Part shown: positions 23,502 through 32,169 of the stretch, one piece after another
Position numbering within the stretch: position 1 is the first letter of the stretch
How the letters are laid out: every line of letters starts with the position of its first letter
Assembly (NCBI GenBank): GCA_964603635.1
Contig: CAZRVH010000005.1
Location: 1-64,000, forward strand
From: CAZRVH01 sp964603635
Lineage (GTDB): Bacteria > Patescibacteriota > Gracilibacteria > Peribacterales > Peribacteraceae
Reading direction: 5' to 3'
DNA: 64,000 nucleotides
Translations under genes and position numbers: made by a program
The notes under the pieces: model-generated
Database searches by the model: none
What the model saw: the letters and a program-made list of their open reading frames with translations, nothing else
Told to the model about the DNA's origin: nothing

Positions 23502-23531
23502 TGTCATCCCGATCCCGCTCTTAGAGGGATA
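23502..23531. repeat. Degenerate dispersed repeat (GTCATCCCGA type)
   Basis: ATGTCATCCCGATCCCGCTC, then TTAGAGGGAT. A diverged copy of the 17678 family, downstream of RNase J. Confidence 0.45.
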
Positions 23532-23550
23532 GTGAGAGCGAGAGCATTAA

Positions 23551-23583
23551 TAAAAACCCCATCGCATAATGTGCAATGGGGTC
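23551..23583 (-). terminator. Terminator of the 23618-24145 gene
   Basis: Minus strand: GACCCCATT...ATGGGGTTTTTATT, a GC stem with a T-run. Lies 35 bp after the stop. Confidence 0.75.
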
Positions 23584-23617
23584 ATTCTTAAAAATGGAGA
23601 ATTACCGATGTACAAAG

Positions 23618-24145
23618 CTATACGTTATAACGCATGCGATGCGCAGTACCATCTGCAAGCTGTACCATGATAAATTCACCATTAAGCCACGTCAGCTTAG
23701 CGACAGGTACCTCAACAAACAGATTGGAAGTAGACCTACTATTTTCAAAAGCATAACTCACAACCCGTCCACTTTCAGTGCCAATAAAAAGTTCGTGAGC
23801 GGTGAGCAACCAACACGTCACATTGCCATACTTGACGTCTTTCTGTCGCAAAACGACTGATTGCAATACATTCCCTTGTCCCGATTCGGGATGACTCCAA
23901 TCTTCCCATGAAAGAATCCAATTCCGCATGTAATACAACCGCCCATGTGGGCCAAACTCAAGCATCTGAATTGGTTGTCGTGTCCGATTTGGAAAGTGAA
24001 ATACGGGGTGATTTTCCAATATGGAAAACACCCCTACAGATCCGGTATCGGTGCCGATTGCCATATGCCGGCCATCGCCATGCGGCGCAACATACAGGAT
24101 TTTCCCACCTAGGAACGAATCATCAATCCGCTGAATGGGGAACAT
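23618..24145 (-). CDS. Unknown protein with WD40/propeller-like repeats
   Basis: 175 residues. Repeated strands such as KILYVAPHGDGRHMAIGTDTGSVGVFSI, LEFGPHGRLYYMRN and ELFIGTESGRVVSYAF look like three to four propeller blades, too few for a closed propeller, so it may be a fragment or may oligomerise. A GAAGAGGA site lies before ATG 24145, and a TTGACA promoter is at 24205-24232. Single-gene unit, convergent with RNase J, base composition lower in GC than neighbours: likely accessory. Function unknown. Confidence 0.65.
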   Translation of the reverse strand: MFPIQRIDDSFLGGKILYVAPHGDGRHMAIGTDTGSVGVFSILENHPVFHFPNRTRQPIQMLEFGPHGRLYYMRNWILSWEDWSHPESGQGNVLQSVVLRQKDVKYGNVTCWLLTAHELFIGTESGRVVSYAFENSRSTSNLFVEVPVAKLTWLNGEFIMVQLADGTAHRMRYNV

Positions 24146-24204
24146 AGTTCCTCTTCCTTTTGAAAAGTAATCGGTAGTCCGTTGATGCGTAAGAGCACAT
24201 TGAA

Positions 24205-24232
24205 ATAATAATATATTATTATTTTATGTCAA
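24205..24232 (-). promoter_or_regulatory. TTGACA-type promoter of the 23618-24145 gene
   Basis: TTGACA (24227-24232), 16-nt A/T-only spacer, TATTAT (24205-24210). Confidence 0.7.
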
Positions 24233-24259
24233 TATTAAAATGCCTGCTATTCATGGCTT

Positions 24260-24320
24260 TTATCGCAGCACCCTCTCCACCCTTCCCCTCACCGTCCACC
24301 CTTCGCAGGGCGTCCTCCGT
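24260..24320 (-). pseudogene. Duplicate of the pyrC 3' end
   Basis: On the minus strand it reads RTPCEGWTVRGRVERVLR and TAA; the real dihydroorotase ends WTPYEGWTVKGKIERVLR and TGA. The frame is kept over about 20 codons, and half of the changes are conservative (K to R twice, I to V). It stands in the same orientation as pyrC, with the HAD gene between the two copies. The fragment has no promoter or start and is not expected to be translated. Confidence 0.8.
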
Positions 24321-24384
24321 ATTTGACGAATGTCATACTCCACGACTTTTGCAGACGGTGAAATTTCGATACTCTTCCCGCCCC

Positions 24385-25005
24385 ATGCGGCACGCACCCC
24401 TCTTCGATCTCGACGGCACGTTGGTGAAAACAATGGACCTCTACGTCCAATCCCTCATCGACGGGTTCGAGGCGGCGGACATCATATACACCCGCGAGGA
24501 CTTCGCCCGTACCTTCCCGACGGGCATGACGCTCGAGGGGTATCTGGCCGAGCAAAAACTCGACCCCACACTTGCCCCCGTTATCGGCGGGGCATGCGAC
24601 GAGGCGTACCTGCAACGGCTGCGGAACGAGGCGGCGCTCTACCCGGGTGTCGAACGGATCCTGGATAGGATCGCAAACCGGCCGCATGCCATCATCACCG
24701 GATCGCGCCGGCGCTACGTGGACGCCATTTGCGCACGCATCCCACGGCTGCAATCCATCCCGACCATCACGCGGGACGATATGCATCCTTATCACAAACC
24801 GCACCCGCACGGCCTTTTGCTGGCCATGCAACGCTTGGATGTACAACCGGAACAATGCGTATACATTGGCGATCAACCGTTCGATATCAGCGCGGCGACC
24901 TGCGCGAAGATACTGGGCATTCTTATTCGCACCGAACACACCCCGCCGGAATACCAGGCGGCATACGAAGTGCGGTCGCATGCGGAGCTGTTTGAGTTGT
25001 TATGA
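24385..25005 (+). CDS. HAD-family phosphatase
   Basis: 206 residues. Motif I FDLDGTLVKT near residue 7, motif II IITGSRRR, motif III Lys in HKPHPHG, motif IV IGDQPFDI; a helical cap of about 60 residues. The family hydrolyses small phosphorylated metabolites (phosphoglycolate phosphatase type). ATG 24385 puts DLDGT at the expected place; GATACT 11 nt upstream may be the -10. The gene is flanked by the pyrC 3' end and its copy and points against pyrC, so it looks like an inserted unit. Confidence 0.88.
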   Translation: MRHAPLFDLDGTLVKTMDLYVQSLIDGFEAADIIYTREDFARTFPTGMTLEGYLAEQKLDPTLAPVIGGACDEAYLQRLRNEAALYPGVERILDRIANRPHAIITGSRRRYVDAICARIPRLQSIPTITRDDMHPYHKPHPHGLLLAMQRLDVQPEQCVYIGDQPFDISAATCAKILGILIRTEHTPPEYQAAYEVRSHAELFELL

Positions 25006-25016
25006 TGGTTCCCGCG

Positions 25017-26333
25017 TCATCGCAGCACCCTCTCGATCTTCCCCTTCACCGTCCACCCCTCGTAGGGCGTCCAACCGCATTTGCTATGGAGATTCTCGGC
25101 TTCGAGGATCCATTCCTTATTTGGATCGACAATGACAACGTCCGCCCTGGCCGCGTCCAGGATGTCGCCTTTCCCAAGCCGGAAGATGCGGTTGGGATTG
25201 TCGAAACAGAGACGGCGGATATCGTAGTACGTCAGGTTCGCGTCCTTGGGACGTGATGAAGTCGGGTGCGGCCAATGATGTGCCGCGACGGAGAGAAGGA
25301 GAGGGATCATTGTTTCCACTCCCGGGACGCCACTGGGTGCCTTGAGTGCATTGATGTTATTTTTTTCCTCGATGGTATGCGGCGCATGGTCCGTGACGAC
25401 CATATCGATGGTGCCGTCCGCGATTCCTTTCCAGAGCGCATCGCGATCGTCCGCGGGACGGATGGGAGGGTTCATCTTGATACGAGTTCCCAATGCCCCG
25501 TAATCGTCCGTGGTACAGAACAGATGGTGCGCCGTTGCTTCGGCTGTGACAGGCACACCCCTCTTTTTCGCTTCCCGGACAAGATCCACTCCCAGTCGGG
25601 TGGACACGTGCGCCACGTGGAAACTGGTACCGTAGTACTCGGCACGGCGGATGGAATCGCCGATGGAACGGGCTTCCGACTCGGCGGGCCGGACGAGCGA
25701 GTGCATGCCCACATGATCGATGCCTGCGTACGCACGCTCGGCCCTGGCATTGATGTGGACGTCCTCGCAATGCGCCATGAGCAGCACGTTGTAATCCGCA
25801 CAGGCCCGAAAGACATCGCCCACCATATTCTCCTCGATCTTCTGATCTCCCGTGGAATGTTCTAGGTAGAGCTTCACGCCGCACATCCACCGGCGAAGTT
25901 CTTGCGAGGCGGAATCCCGCGCCTCCATGAACTGCCGGAACTGCTCCAGGTGCGCGGGCTTCGTCATGCCCAAGTAGAAGCGCATGTCGATGCACGACTG
26001 CTCCACTGCGCGCCTCACCTTATCCGAAAAAGCGGCGATGGTGACCGTGGGCGGGTTGGTGTTCGGCATGTCGCACGCCGTCGTCACCCCTCCCCGCATT
26101 GCGCTGATGGATTCCGATTCCATATTTCCTTTGTATTCGTATCCCGGGGTGCGGAAGTGGACGTGCGGATCGATGAAACCCGGGAACACCATCTTCCCAT
26201 GCAGGTTCAACGCATCCGAATGGCGGGAAGTTTCCCCGCCGAAGCGGACGACGCCGTCGTTCCAATGCAGATCCGCGTTGCGCTCTCGGTCCGCATCGAT
26301 GATGGTGCCGTCGCGCAGGAAAAAGTCCCTCAT
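25017..26333 (-). CDS. pyrC: Dihydroorotase (class I)
   Basis: 438 residues, amidohydrolase family. Metal ligands in PGFIDPHVHFRTPG, the Lys in GVKLYLEH (carbamylated in the family), His in MAHCEDVH, VAHVS and VVTDHAPH. It interconverts carbamoyl aspartate and dihydroorotate in pyrimidine synthesis. The other pyr genes are not in the window. Start 26333 (MRDFFLRDGTIIDA) fits the family. Allantoinase or hydantoinase activity is less likely. The 3' end is duplicated at 24260-24320. Confidence 0.92.
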   Translation of the reverse strand: MRDFFLRDGTIIDADRERNADLHWNDGVVRFGGETSRHSDALNLHGKMVFPGFIDPHVHFRTPGYEYKGNMESESISAMRGGVTTACDMPNTNPPTVTIAAFSDKVRRAVEQSCIDMRFYLGMTKPAHLEQFRQFMEARDSASQELRRWMCGVKLYLEHSTGDQKIEENMVGDVFRACADYNVLLMAHCEDVHINARAERAYAGIDHVGMHSLVRPAESEARSIGDSIRRAEYYGTSFHVAHVSTRLGVDLVREAKKRGVPVTAEATAHHLFCTTDDYGALGTRIKMNPPIRPADDRDALWKGIADGTIDMVVTDHAPHTIEEKNNINALKAPSGVPGVETMIPLLLSVAAHHWPHPTSSRPKDANLTYYDIRRLCFDNPNRIFRLGKGDILDAARADVVIVDPNKEWILEAENLHSKCGWTPYEGWTVKGKIERVLR

Positions 26334-26542
26334 ACCGGCCGACAACAATATGCCCCCGAGGGCGGGGAGTACAAGGGGTCTTTGCCTGTCAGGTGTCGAT
26401 CCGGCACGGGAAACATCCGTCTCCGCCCTTTGGTCATGGACGAGAGGCGTCGGAGTACCGATCGACCGCAGCATGTGCCCGGACCATACGGTCACACCAA
26501 ACAATTCGCAATTGACGGAATTTTTTCGGCTATACTCACCGC

Positions 26543-28009
26543 ATGTCCCAGCGACAAATCGCAAAAAGCACCCTATGGCAACTCGGCAGCCAGATCATCA
26601 TGGCGGCCTTGGCGATCTTCACGGTGAAGATCGTGGCGACAGGCCTCAGCAAGGAGCTCGCGGGACTCTACAATACCGCCTACGGGTACCTGCAGCTGTT
26701 CGGCATCCTCGCGGATTTCGGGCTGTATGCCGTGGCCATCCGGGAGATGAGCAAGGCCGATGGAAAGAAAGAACGGGAAACAATCCTCGGCAATCTCATC
26801 GTCGTGCGCTGCGGCATCCTGCTGCTCTCCATCGGAAGCGCGCTCGCCATCGCGTGGCTCACGCCCGCATGGCAGGGAACGCCGTTGCCGCTCAGCATCA
26901 CCATCGCCTCACTCGTGCCCTCGTTCACGTTGCTCGCGGGCATCCTGCGCACGGTCTTCCAGGTGAAGCACAAGATGCAGTTCGTGTTCGTCGCGGAAGT
27001 GCTGCAGCGCGTGCTCATCGCCGGGGCGATGCTCGTCGTCCTGCTGCTGGGCGTACGTGATTCAGAAGATCCGGCGATGCTCTATCTCTTCCTGGGACTC
27101 GGCAGCTTGGGGGCGCTTTTGCTCTACGTACTCTCGCTGGTATTCGGATGGCGACTGATGGCCATCCGCCCGCGCTTCGATGCGGACGTTTTGAAAAAAC
27201 TGCTCGCGCAGGCGGCGCCCTACGGAGTCGCCTACCTGTTCACCGCGCTCTACCGCCAGTTCGACGTCACGCTCATCGCCATGCTCCGACCCGATGACTT
27301 CGAACTGCAGAACGCCTCGTACGGATTCGTGCAACGCATGATGGATATGGCCTACCTGCTCCCGACCATCCTTCTGAACTCCACGCTCCCATCGCTCACG
27401 GACCGCGTGAAGAAAGGAGAGGATACGAAACACTTCGTCGGGCGTATCTTCTTCACCATCATCCTGCTCTCCCTCACGACGTTTCTGTTCAGCTTCTTCT
27501 GGCCCCGCGCACTCAGCGAACTTTTGATCAACGACACCTATCTCTCCACGGCGACGCAGCCGGGGTCGGACACGGCCCTGCGCCTGCTCTCGGTGTCCAT
27601 GTTCATGAACGGCATCATCCTGTTCTCGTTTTATTCTCTGCTTGCGAAACATGCCTGGAGGCCGCTCGTATCGACGCTCTTCCTGGGCGTGCTTGTCTCG
27701 CTCTTCCTGAATCTCACCCTCATCCCGGACATGGGCTTCGTCGGCGCGTCCTACACATCCATCGCGACGCACACGCTGCTCGCGTTCCTGTTGCTACCGC
27801 AAAGCCTGCGAGTCCTGCCGATGAAGCTGACCGGCATGATGGCGGGCCAGGCATCGGCGTACGCGGGAACCCTGGGGCTCTTCCTGTGGGGAACGGCACC
27901 GTTCCTGGAATCGCCGCTTCGGACGGTGGGGGCGTTGGGTATCGGATTGGTCCTGATTCTCGGGTTGGCCAAGGCGAGCGGGATACAAAAGGCATTGATG
28001 AATGAATAG
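26543..28009 (+). CDS. Polysaccharide/lipid-linked oligosaccharide flippase (Wzx/MATE fold)
   Basis: 488 residues with about 12-14 membrane helices. The N terminus KSTLWQLGSQIIMAALAIFTVKIVATGLSKELAGLYNTAYGYLQLF is typical of Wzx-type flippases. It probably moves lipid-linked sugars across the cytoplasmic membrane for the cell-surface coat. ATG 26543 lies 6 nt after TATACT (26531-26536): leaderless. No glycosyltransferase lies next to it, so the substrate is unknown; MurJ is less likely. Confidence 0.9.
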   Translation: MSQRQIAKSTLWQLGSQIIMAALAIFTVKIVATGLSKELAGLYNTAYGYLQLFGILADFGLYAVAIREMSKADGKKERETILGNLIVVRCGILLLSIGSALAIAWLTPAWQGTPLPLSITIASLVPSFTLLAGILRTVFQVKHKMQFVFVAEVLQRVLIAGAMLVVLLLGVRDSEDPAMLYLFLGLGSLGALLLYVLSLVFGWRLMAIRPRFDADVLKKLLAQAAPYGVAYLFTALYRQFDVTLIAMLRPDDFELQNASYGFVQRMMDMAYLLPTILLNSTLPSLTDRVKKGEDTKHFVGRIFFTIILLSLTTFLFSFFWPRALSELLINDTYLSTATQPGSDTALRLLSVSMFMNGIILFSFYSLLAKHAWRPLVSTLFLGVLVSLFLNLTLIPDMGFVGASYTSIATHTLLAFLLLPQSLRVLPMKLTGMMAGQASAYAGTLGLFLWGTAPFLESPLRTVGALGIGLVLILGLAKASGIQKALMNE

Positions 28010-28017
28010 CAATGAAT

Positions 28018-28070
28018 AGCTTGGAAAGCTTGTGAGGTTTGGCAAGGTTCCTTTTCAAGCTTTCCAAGCT
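28018..28070. repeat. Inverted repeat after the flippase gene
   Basis: AGCTTGGAAAGCTTG and its exact complement CAAGCTTTCCAAGCT, 15-bp arms with 23-nt loop. Related AAGCTTCCCAAGC text occurs at about 18730-18775. No T-run, so not a classic terminator. Confidence 0.75.
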
Positions 28071-28101
28071 CCCTATGCCTCTTTCTGCTGATTTCCCTTA
28101 T

Positions 28102-28130
28102 TTGCACCAAAACACCCTTTCTGCTACAAT
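28102..28130 (+). promoter_or_regulatory. Promoter of the 28157 surface-protein gene
   Basis: TTGCAC (28102-28107), 17-nt spacer ending TGC, TACAAT (28125-28130). Leader about 20 nt without Shine-Dalgarno site. Confidence 0.6.
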
Positions 28131-28156
28131 AAGAAGAAACATTCACACAAACACCC

Positions 28157-29455
28157 ATGAAGACATTCGCCGCCCGCCTGTCCCTAGGCCTCCTTTCGCT
28201 CGCGTTCCCGCTGACGGCGTTCGCCGCCGCGCCGGACAACGTGACCGGGATCAATGCCGTTCTCGACAACGGTAAGGTGACCGTGACCTGGAACAAGGTG
28301 ACGACGCAGGAGATCGCGAGTTACCGGGTGTTCTACAGCCATACGTCCATCTTGAAGGAAAACGGCCTGTACGATGATTTCGATTTCGTCAGCGGCACCG
28401 AAAACACGTACGTATTCACGTCGCTCCCGCGCACGGAAACGCTGTATGTCTCCGTCCTGGCGGTGAACAAACAAGGCGAAGAAAGCCCGTTCTTCGCCGA
28501 GGAAGCATCGGTTTCGCTGCGCGCGCCGGCATCCTCCGCCGCCGCATCCATCGCATCGAGCGCCGCGGCGGTATCTTCCGTGACCCCCTCCGTCGCAAGC
28601 GGCACGGCTTCGTCGTCCGCACGCATGGTTGCCGAGGCGGCCACGCTGCGTCTCCTGAAAGCGGAAAAAGCATCGTCCACGGGCGTACTCCTGACGTTCT
28701 CCCATACCATCGCCCCCCTGACAGGCGGCGCCGATACGCTCTTTAGCATCGTGTTCGGCAGCGGCTACAACCTGCCCGTCACGGGCGCGGCCGTATCGGG
28801 AAACACCGTGCTCGTGAAAACCTATCCGCTCACCAAGGGAACGGTGTACCTGTTACAGGTCACCGGAAACGTGAAGGGAGTCGATGCGGCGGGCAAGCCG
28901 ATCTCCATGGACCCCCTGCAACTCCCGACGTTCGTGCAGGACTCTGCCTCCGCGTCTTCCGCTGCTGCGACGGGTACGTACCCCGACGTGACCAACCTGC
29001 GTCTTCGCGCGACGGCGGAAGGCGGCGGGCTCTACGCGATCGATACCTCGTGGAATGCGCCTGATGCGCAGGGAGTGGAAGGATTCCTCATCGCGCAAAG
29101 CACGGACGGCGGAGCCACCTTCGGGGCGGCGCTTCGCGTTGCCGGCACGTCGCGCGGCGTCCGCATTCCGCATGCCAGCGGCAAGGCCATGGGCATTTCC
29201 ATCCGCACGCTGTACGCCGACGGACAAACCTCCAGGGGCATCTTCCAGAGCATCGTCCTGGGAAACGGCCAGTCATCCGGCACCGCGTCTTCCCGCGCGC
29301 CGACCGGCACCCTTCCCCCCGTCGGTTCCGTCACGGGGCAGAACGGCAAGGGAGGCAAGCTTCCGGAGAGCGGCGTGAATATATGGGTGTTGATCACGCT
29401 CACGGGTGCGGCGGTCGCCTGGAAGAAGATGCGCTTGCAGGGAGCGGAGGCATAA
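28157..29455 (+). CDS. Secreted multidomain (FN3/Ig-like) surface protein with LPESG tail
   Basis: 432 residues. Signal peptide 1-22 (LSLGLLSLAFPLTAFAA), an FN3-like domain (about 25-125, ITWNKV-type strands), a Ser/Ala linker, an Ig-like domain (about 165-255), a second linker, another FN3-like domain (about 275-365), and a C-terminal LPESG followed by a hydrophobic helix and KKMR. This is the layout of a wall- or membrane-anchored adhesin. LPESG resembles LPxTG sorting signals, but no sortase gene is in the window. Probably exposed at the surface. Next gene follows after 9 bp. Confidence 0.82.
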   Translation: MKTFAARLSLGLLSLAFPLTAFAAAPDNVTGINAVLDNGKVTVTWNKVTTQEIASYRVFYSHTSILKENGLYDDFDFVSGTENTYVFTSLPRTETLYVSVLAVNKQGEESPFFAEEASVSLRAPASSAAASIASSAAAVSSVTPSVASGTASSSARMVAEAATLRLLKAEKASSTGVLLTFSHTIAPLTGGADTLFSIVFGSGYNLPVTGAAVSGNTVLVKTYPLTKGTVYLLQVTGNVKGVDAAGKPISMDPLQLPTFVQDSASASSAAATGTYPDVTNLRLRATAEGGGLYAIDTSWNAPDAQGVEGFLIAQSTDGGATFGAALRVAGTSRGVRIPHASGKAMGISIRTLYADGQTSRGIFQSIVLGNGQSSGTASSRAPTGTLPPVGSVTGQNGKGGKLPESGVNIWVLITLTGAAVAWKKMRLQGAEA

Positions 29456-29464
29456 GATGACCGG

Positions 29465-30334
29465 GTGCGTCGCATCCTGATCATCGCCGTCGCGTGCGTC
29501 CTCGTGCTGTTGCTTTTGGCGGTACGGGAAAGTTTGATGGCGTCGCCGAAGCATGAAACGACCATTCATTTCTTCGACGTGGGACAAGGGGATGCCGCGA
29601 TGATCACGGGACCGAGCGGGCAGCAGATCGTGGTGGACGGGGGACCGGACCTTTCTTTGCTGGAGCACCTGGAGCGCACGATGCCGTTCCTGGACCGGAG
29701 CATCGACATGCTGGTCCTGAGCCATCCGCACCAGGACCACCTCTTCGCATTCCCGGAACTCCTGAAACGGTACGCGGTGCGCAACATCCTGATGACGGGG
29801 ATGGATTTCGGGCTTCCGAAATACCGTGAGATGCTGACGCTCGCGAAAGAAAAAAACGTACATGTGTTACTGGCGGACCCGACGAAAGACATCATCTGGG
29901 AAGACGGCCTGATGCTGGACGTGGTGTGGCCGCGCGAAGGATTGTTGGGACAGAAGGGAGACGCAAACAACACGTCCGTGGCTCTGCGCGTGCTCTACGG
30001 CGAAGACAGCGCACTCTTCACGGGGGACATGGAGGAGCCCGAGGAACGTGCCATCCTGTCGGCGGGCATCGATGTGAGCGCGGATATCTTGAAAGTAGCG
30101 CACCACGGCAGCAGGACGTCGAGTTCGACTGGATTTTTGATGGCGGTGAAGGCGACGGAGGCCGTCGTATCGGTAGCGACGCAGAATAGTTATAAGCTGC
30201 CGAACCAGGACGTGCTGGATCGCCTGAAACACTTCGGCATGAAGACGCACCTGACGAGCCTGAGCGGGTCGCTGACGGTGAGATTGGATGGGAAGAAGAA
30301 TCTGCCATACAGTGCTGAATTACGGGTGGAATGA
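29465..30334 (+). CDS. Membrane-anchored metallo-beta-lactamase-fold hydrolase, ComEC C-terminal type
   Basis: 289 residues. N-terminal helix ILIIAVACVLVLLLLAV, then the metallo-beta-lactamase core: IHFFDVGQGDAAMI, SHPHQDHLF (HxHxDH), LFTGDMEE and VAHHGSRTSSS. This is the DNA-uptake nuclease-type domain that is C-terminal in ComEC. Here it stands alone behind one membrane helix. Start GTG 29465. It may degrade one strand of incoming or extracellular DNA, an inference from family only. It could be cotranscribed with the surface protein (9-bp gap). Confidence 0.88.
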   Translation: MRRILIIAVACVLVLLLLAVRESLMASPKHETTIHFFDVGQGDAAMITGPSGQQIVVDGGPDLSLLEHLERTMPFLDRSIDMLVLSHPHQDHLFAFPELLKRYAVRNILMTGMDFGLPKYREMLTLAKEKNVHVLLADPTKDIIWEDGLMLDVVWPREGLLGQKGDANNTSVALRVLYGEDSALFTGDMEEPEERAILSAGIDVSADILKVAHHGSRTSSSTGFLMAVKATEAVVSVATQNSYKLPNQDVLDRLKHFGMKTHLTSLSGSLTVRLDGKKNLPYSAELRVE

Positions 30335-30373
30335 GCTGGATCACCCTTCTTTCCGCCTCTACACTACGCGCAC

Positions 30374-31690
30374 ATGAAAACCCTGGTCCTCCTCGCGGGG
30401 CAAAGCACGCGCTTCTGGCCTTTGAAAGATAAGTCCCTTTTCCCGATCTGCGGAAAGACGCTTGTCGAGTGGCAGATCGAACGGCTGCGCGCGGCGGGCT
30501 GCGACGACATCGCGATCGTCGCGAACGATGAGAACGCACCCATAGTGAAGAAACTTCTTCCTGAAATGGAAGTGTTCGTGCAGGAAGACAAGGACCTCGG
30601 CACGCGCGGGGCATTGATCAGCGCGCTGAAAGAAATCCCGAAAGGACCCGTGATGGTGGTGGCAGGAACGGATATCGTCGACATGGAAGGATATAAGGAG
30701 ATCCTGAAGATCGCTGCACAACCGGGAGTGGACGGAGCGATCCTGGGCAAACACATGGACACCTATTTCCCGGGCGGCTACATGACGGTACAGAAGGACG
30801 GCCGGATCACCGACATCGTGGAGAAGCCGGGGGAGGGAAACGAACCAAGCAACTTCGTAAACATCGTCGTCCATATCCATAACGACTACGACGCGCTCTG
30901 GGACGCGATGATGACGATCCCGGACCCGAAGGGAGACGGCTACTCGCAGACGGAACAGACGCTCTTCGCCACGAAGAACTACCAGGTCGCGGAATACCGC
31001 GGGCGCTGGAACGCCGTGAAGTACCCGTGGCACCTGCTGGAGATGATGGACATGTTCCTGAAGGAGAAGGCAAAGCCCTTCATCCACCCCACCGCGACCA
31101 TCCACCCGTCCGCCGTCATCGAAGGCGACGTCTATATAGATGAGGGAACGGAAGTCCTGCCGCACGCCGTCATCAACGGGCCGGCGTACATCGGACGCAA
31201 CTGCGAGATCCGCTACGGCAGCATCATCCGCGGGGGCAGCATGGGCGACCGCTGCGTCATCGGCGCGCACTCGGAGATCAAGGGGACGGTGCTGCACAGC
31301 GACGTATGGACGCACGGCACGTACCTGGGCGACAGCGTGGTGGGGAACAACGTGTCGTTCGGCACGGGCACGGTGACGGCCAACCTTCGCCTCGACGAAG
31401 GACACGTGCACTCGCACGTGGGAGGAAAGAAGTTATCGACGGGTCGCATCAAATTCGGAACGGCCGTCGGCAACGACGTGCGCGTCGGCATGAAGGTCGG
31501 CATCAACCCCGGCGTGAAAATCGGAAGCAACTCGATGGTGTCATCGGGCGTGTTGGTAACCGAAGATATTTCGAATAATTCCTACGTCGTAATGAAGGGC
31601 GGACACATGCTCGCGAGACCGACGACGACGGATGTTCCGAAGATCGATGCGAGGGAAGAATTTAAGAATGAGATGCAGTCAAAGAAATAA
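30374..31690 (+). CDS. Sugar-phosphate nucleotidyltransferase with left-handed beta-helix (GlmU-like)
   Basis: 438 residues. N-terminal nucleotidyltransferase domain (about 1-225): LLAGQSTRFWPLKDKSLFPICGKTLVEWQ, VVAGTDIV; C-terminal hexapeptide repeats (about 235-420): HPTATIHPSAVIEGDVYI, GRNCEIRYGS and so on. It resembles GlmU or glucose-1-phosphate thymidylyltransferase-type enzymes that make a UDP- or dTDP-sugar for the cell envelope. The classic LxxGxGTRMxP motif is altered to GQSTRFWP. ATG 30374 lies 8 nt after TACACT: close to leaderless. Confidence 0.85.
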   Translation: MKTLVLLAGQSTRFWPLKDKSLFPICGKTLVEWQIERLRAAGCDDIAIVANDENAPIVKKLLPEMEVFVQEDKDLGTRGALISALKEIPKGPVMVVAGTDIVDMEGYKEILKIAAQPGVDGAILGKHMDTYFPGGYMTVQKDGRITDIVEKPGEGNEPSNFVNIVVHIHNDYDALWDAMMTIPDPKGDGYSQTEQTLFATKNYQVAEYRGRWNAVKYPWHLLEMMDMFLKEKAKPFIHPTATIHPSAVIEGDVYIDEGTEVLPHAVINGPAYIGRNCEIRYGSIIRGGSMGDRCVIGAHSEIKGTVLHSDVWTHGTYLGDSVVGNNVSFGTGTVTANLRLDEGHVHSHVGGKKLSTGRIKFGTAVGNDVRVGMKVGINPGVKIGSNSMVSSGVLVTEDISNNSYVVMKGGHMLARPTTTDVPKIDAREEFKNEMQSKK

Positions 31691-31777
31691 AGGAAATCAA
31701 AGAAATCAAGGAGCGAAACGATGAGGAATACAAACATCATTGATTGCCTTGATTACCTCTATTCCCTTTATTTCCTC
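31687..31777. repeat. Inverted AT-rich repeat (AAATCAAGG family), copy 1
   Basis: AAAGGAAATCAAAGAAATCA at one end pairs imperfectly with the TTGATTACCTCTATTCCCTT region at the other. An inverted relative lies at 47101-47178. Confidence 0.55.
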
Positions 31778-31794
31778 GCGTTTTCTCCTCTTAC

Positions 31795-32165
31795 CCACAC
31801 CTATCCACATTCCCGTACACTCCCCCAGATGGATACAAAAGTTATCCACACCTACTGTGGATATGTGGATAACTAGTTCTCCCCAGACTCGGGGAAGTTA
31901 TGCACAGGGTTTTGAGTTTTTGGCTTAGGGATGACGTTTTATTAAGATTGGCTTCCGGTAGCGACGGAGGGTGGGTTATCCACGGGTTTTCCACACCCTT
32001 CCCACACACACGATTTGTTCCATTCCGTATAAATGCCGAGAATCGGAGAATGGCTAAAAGTTCCACATGCATTCCCACAGAAAAGCCGTGATTTCCGTCC
32101 TGATTGGAAGTGGCATTATGATGACTAATTCAATATAATTACTTTCTTACTTTATCCATTAGGAA
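31795..32165. other. Probable chromosomal replication origin (oriC)
   Basis: A gene-free stretch just before dnaN holds a cluster of DnaA boxes: TTATCCACA at 31842-31850 and, on the other strand, at 31864-31872; TTATGCACA at 31898-31906; TTTTCCACA at 31987-31995; near matches at 31801 (CTATCCACA), 31856 and 31976 (TTATCCACG). An AT-rich segment (32121-32169) next to dnaN may be the unwinding element. dnaA itself is not in the window. Confidence 0.8.
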
Positions 32166-32169
32166 AAAA

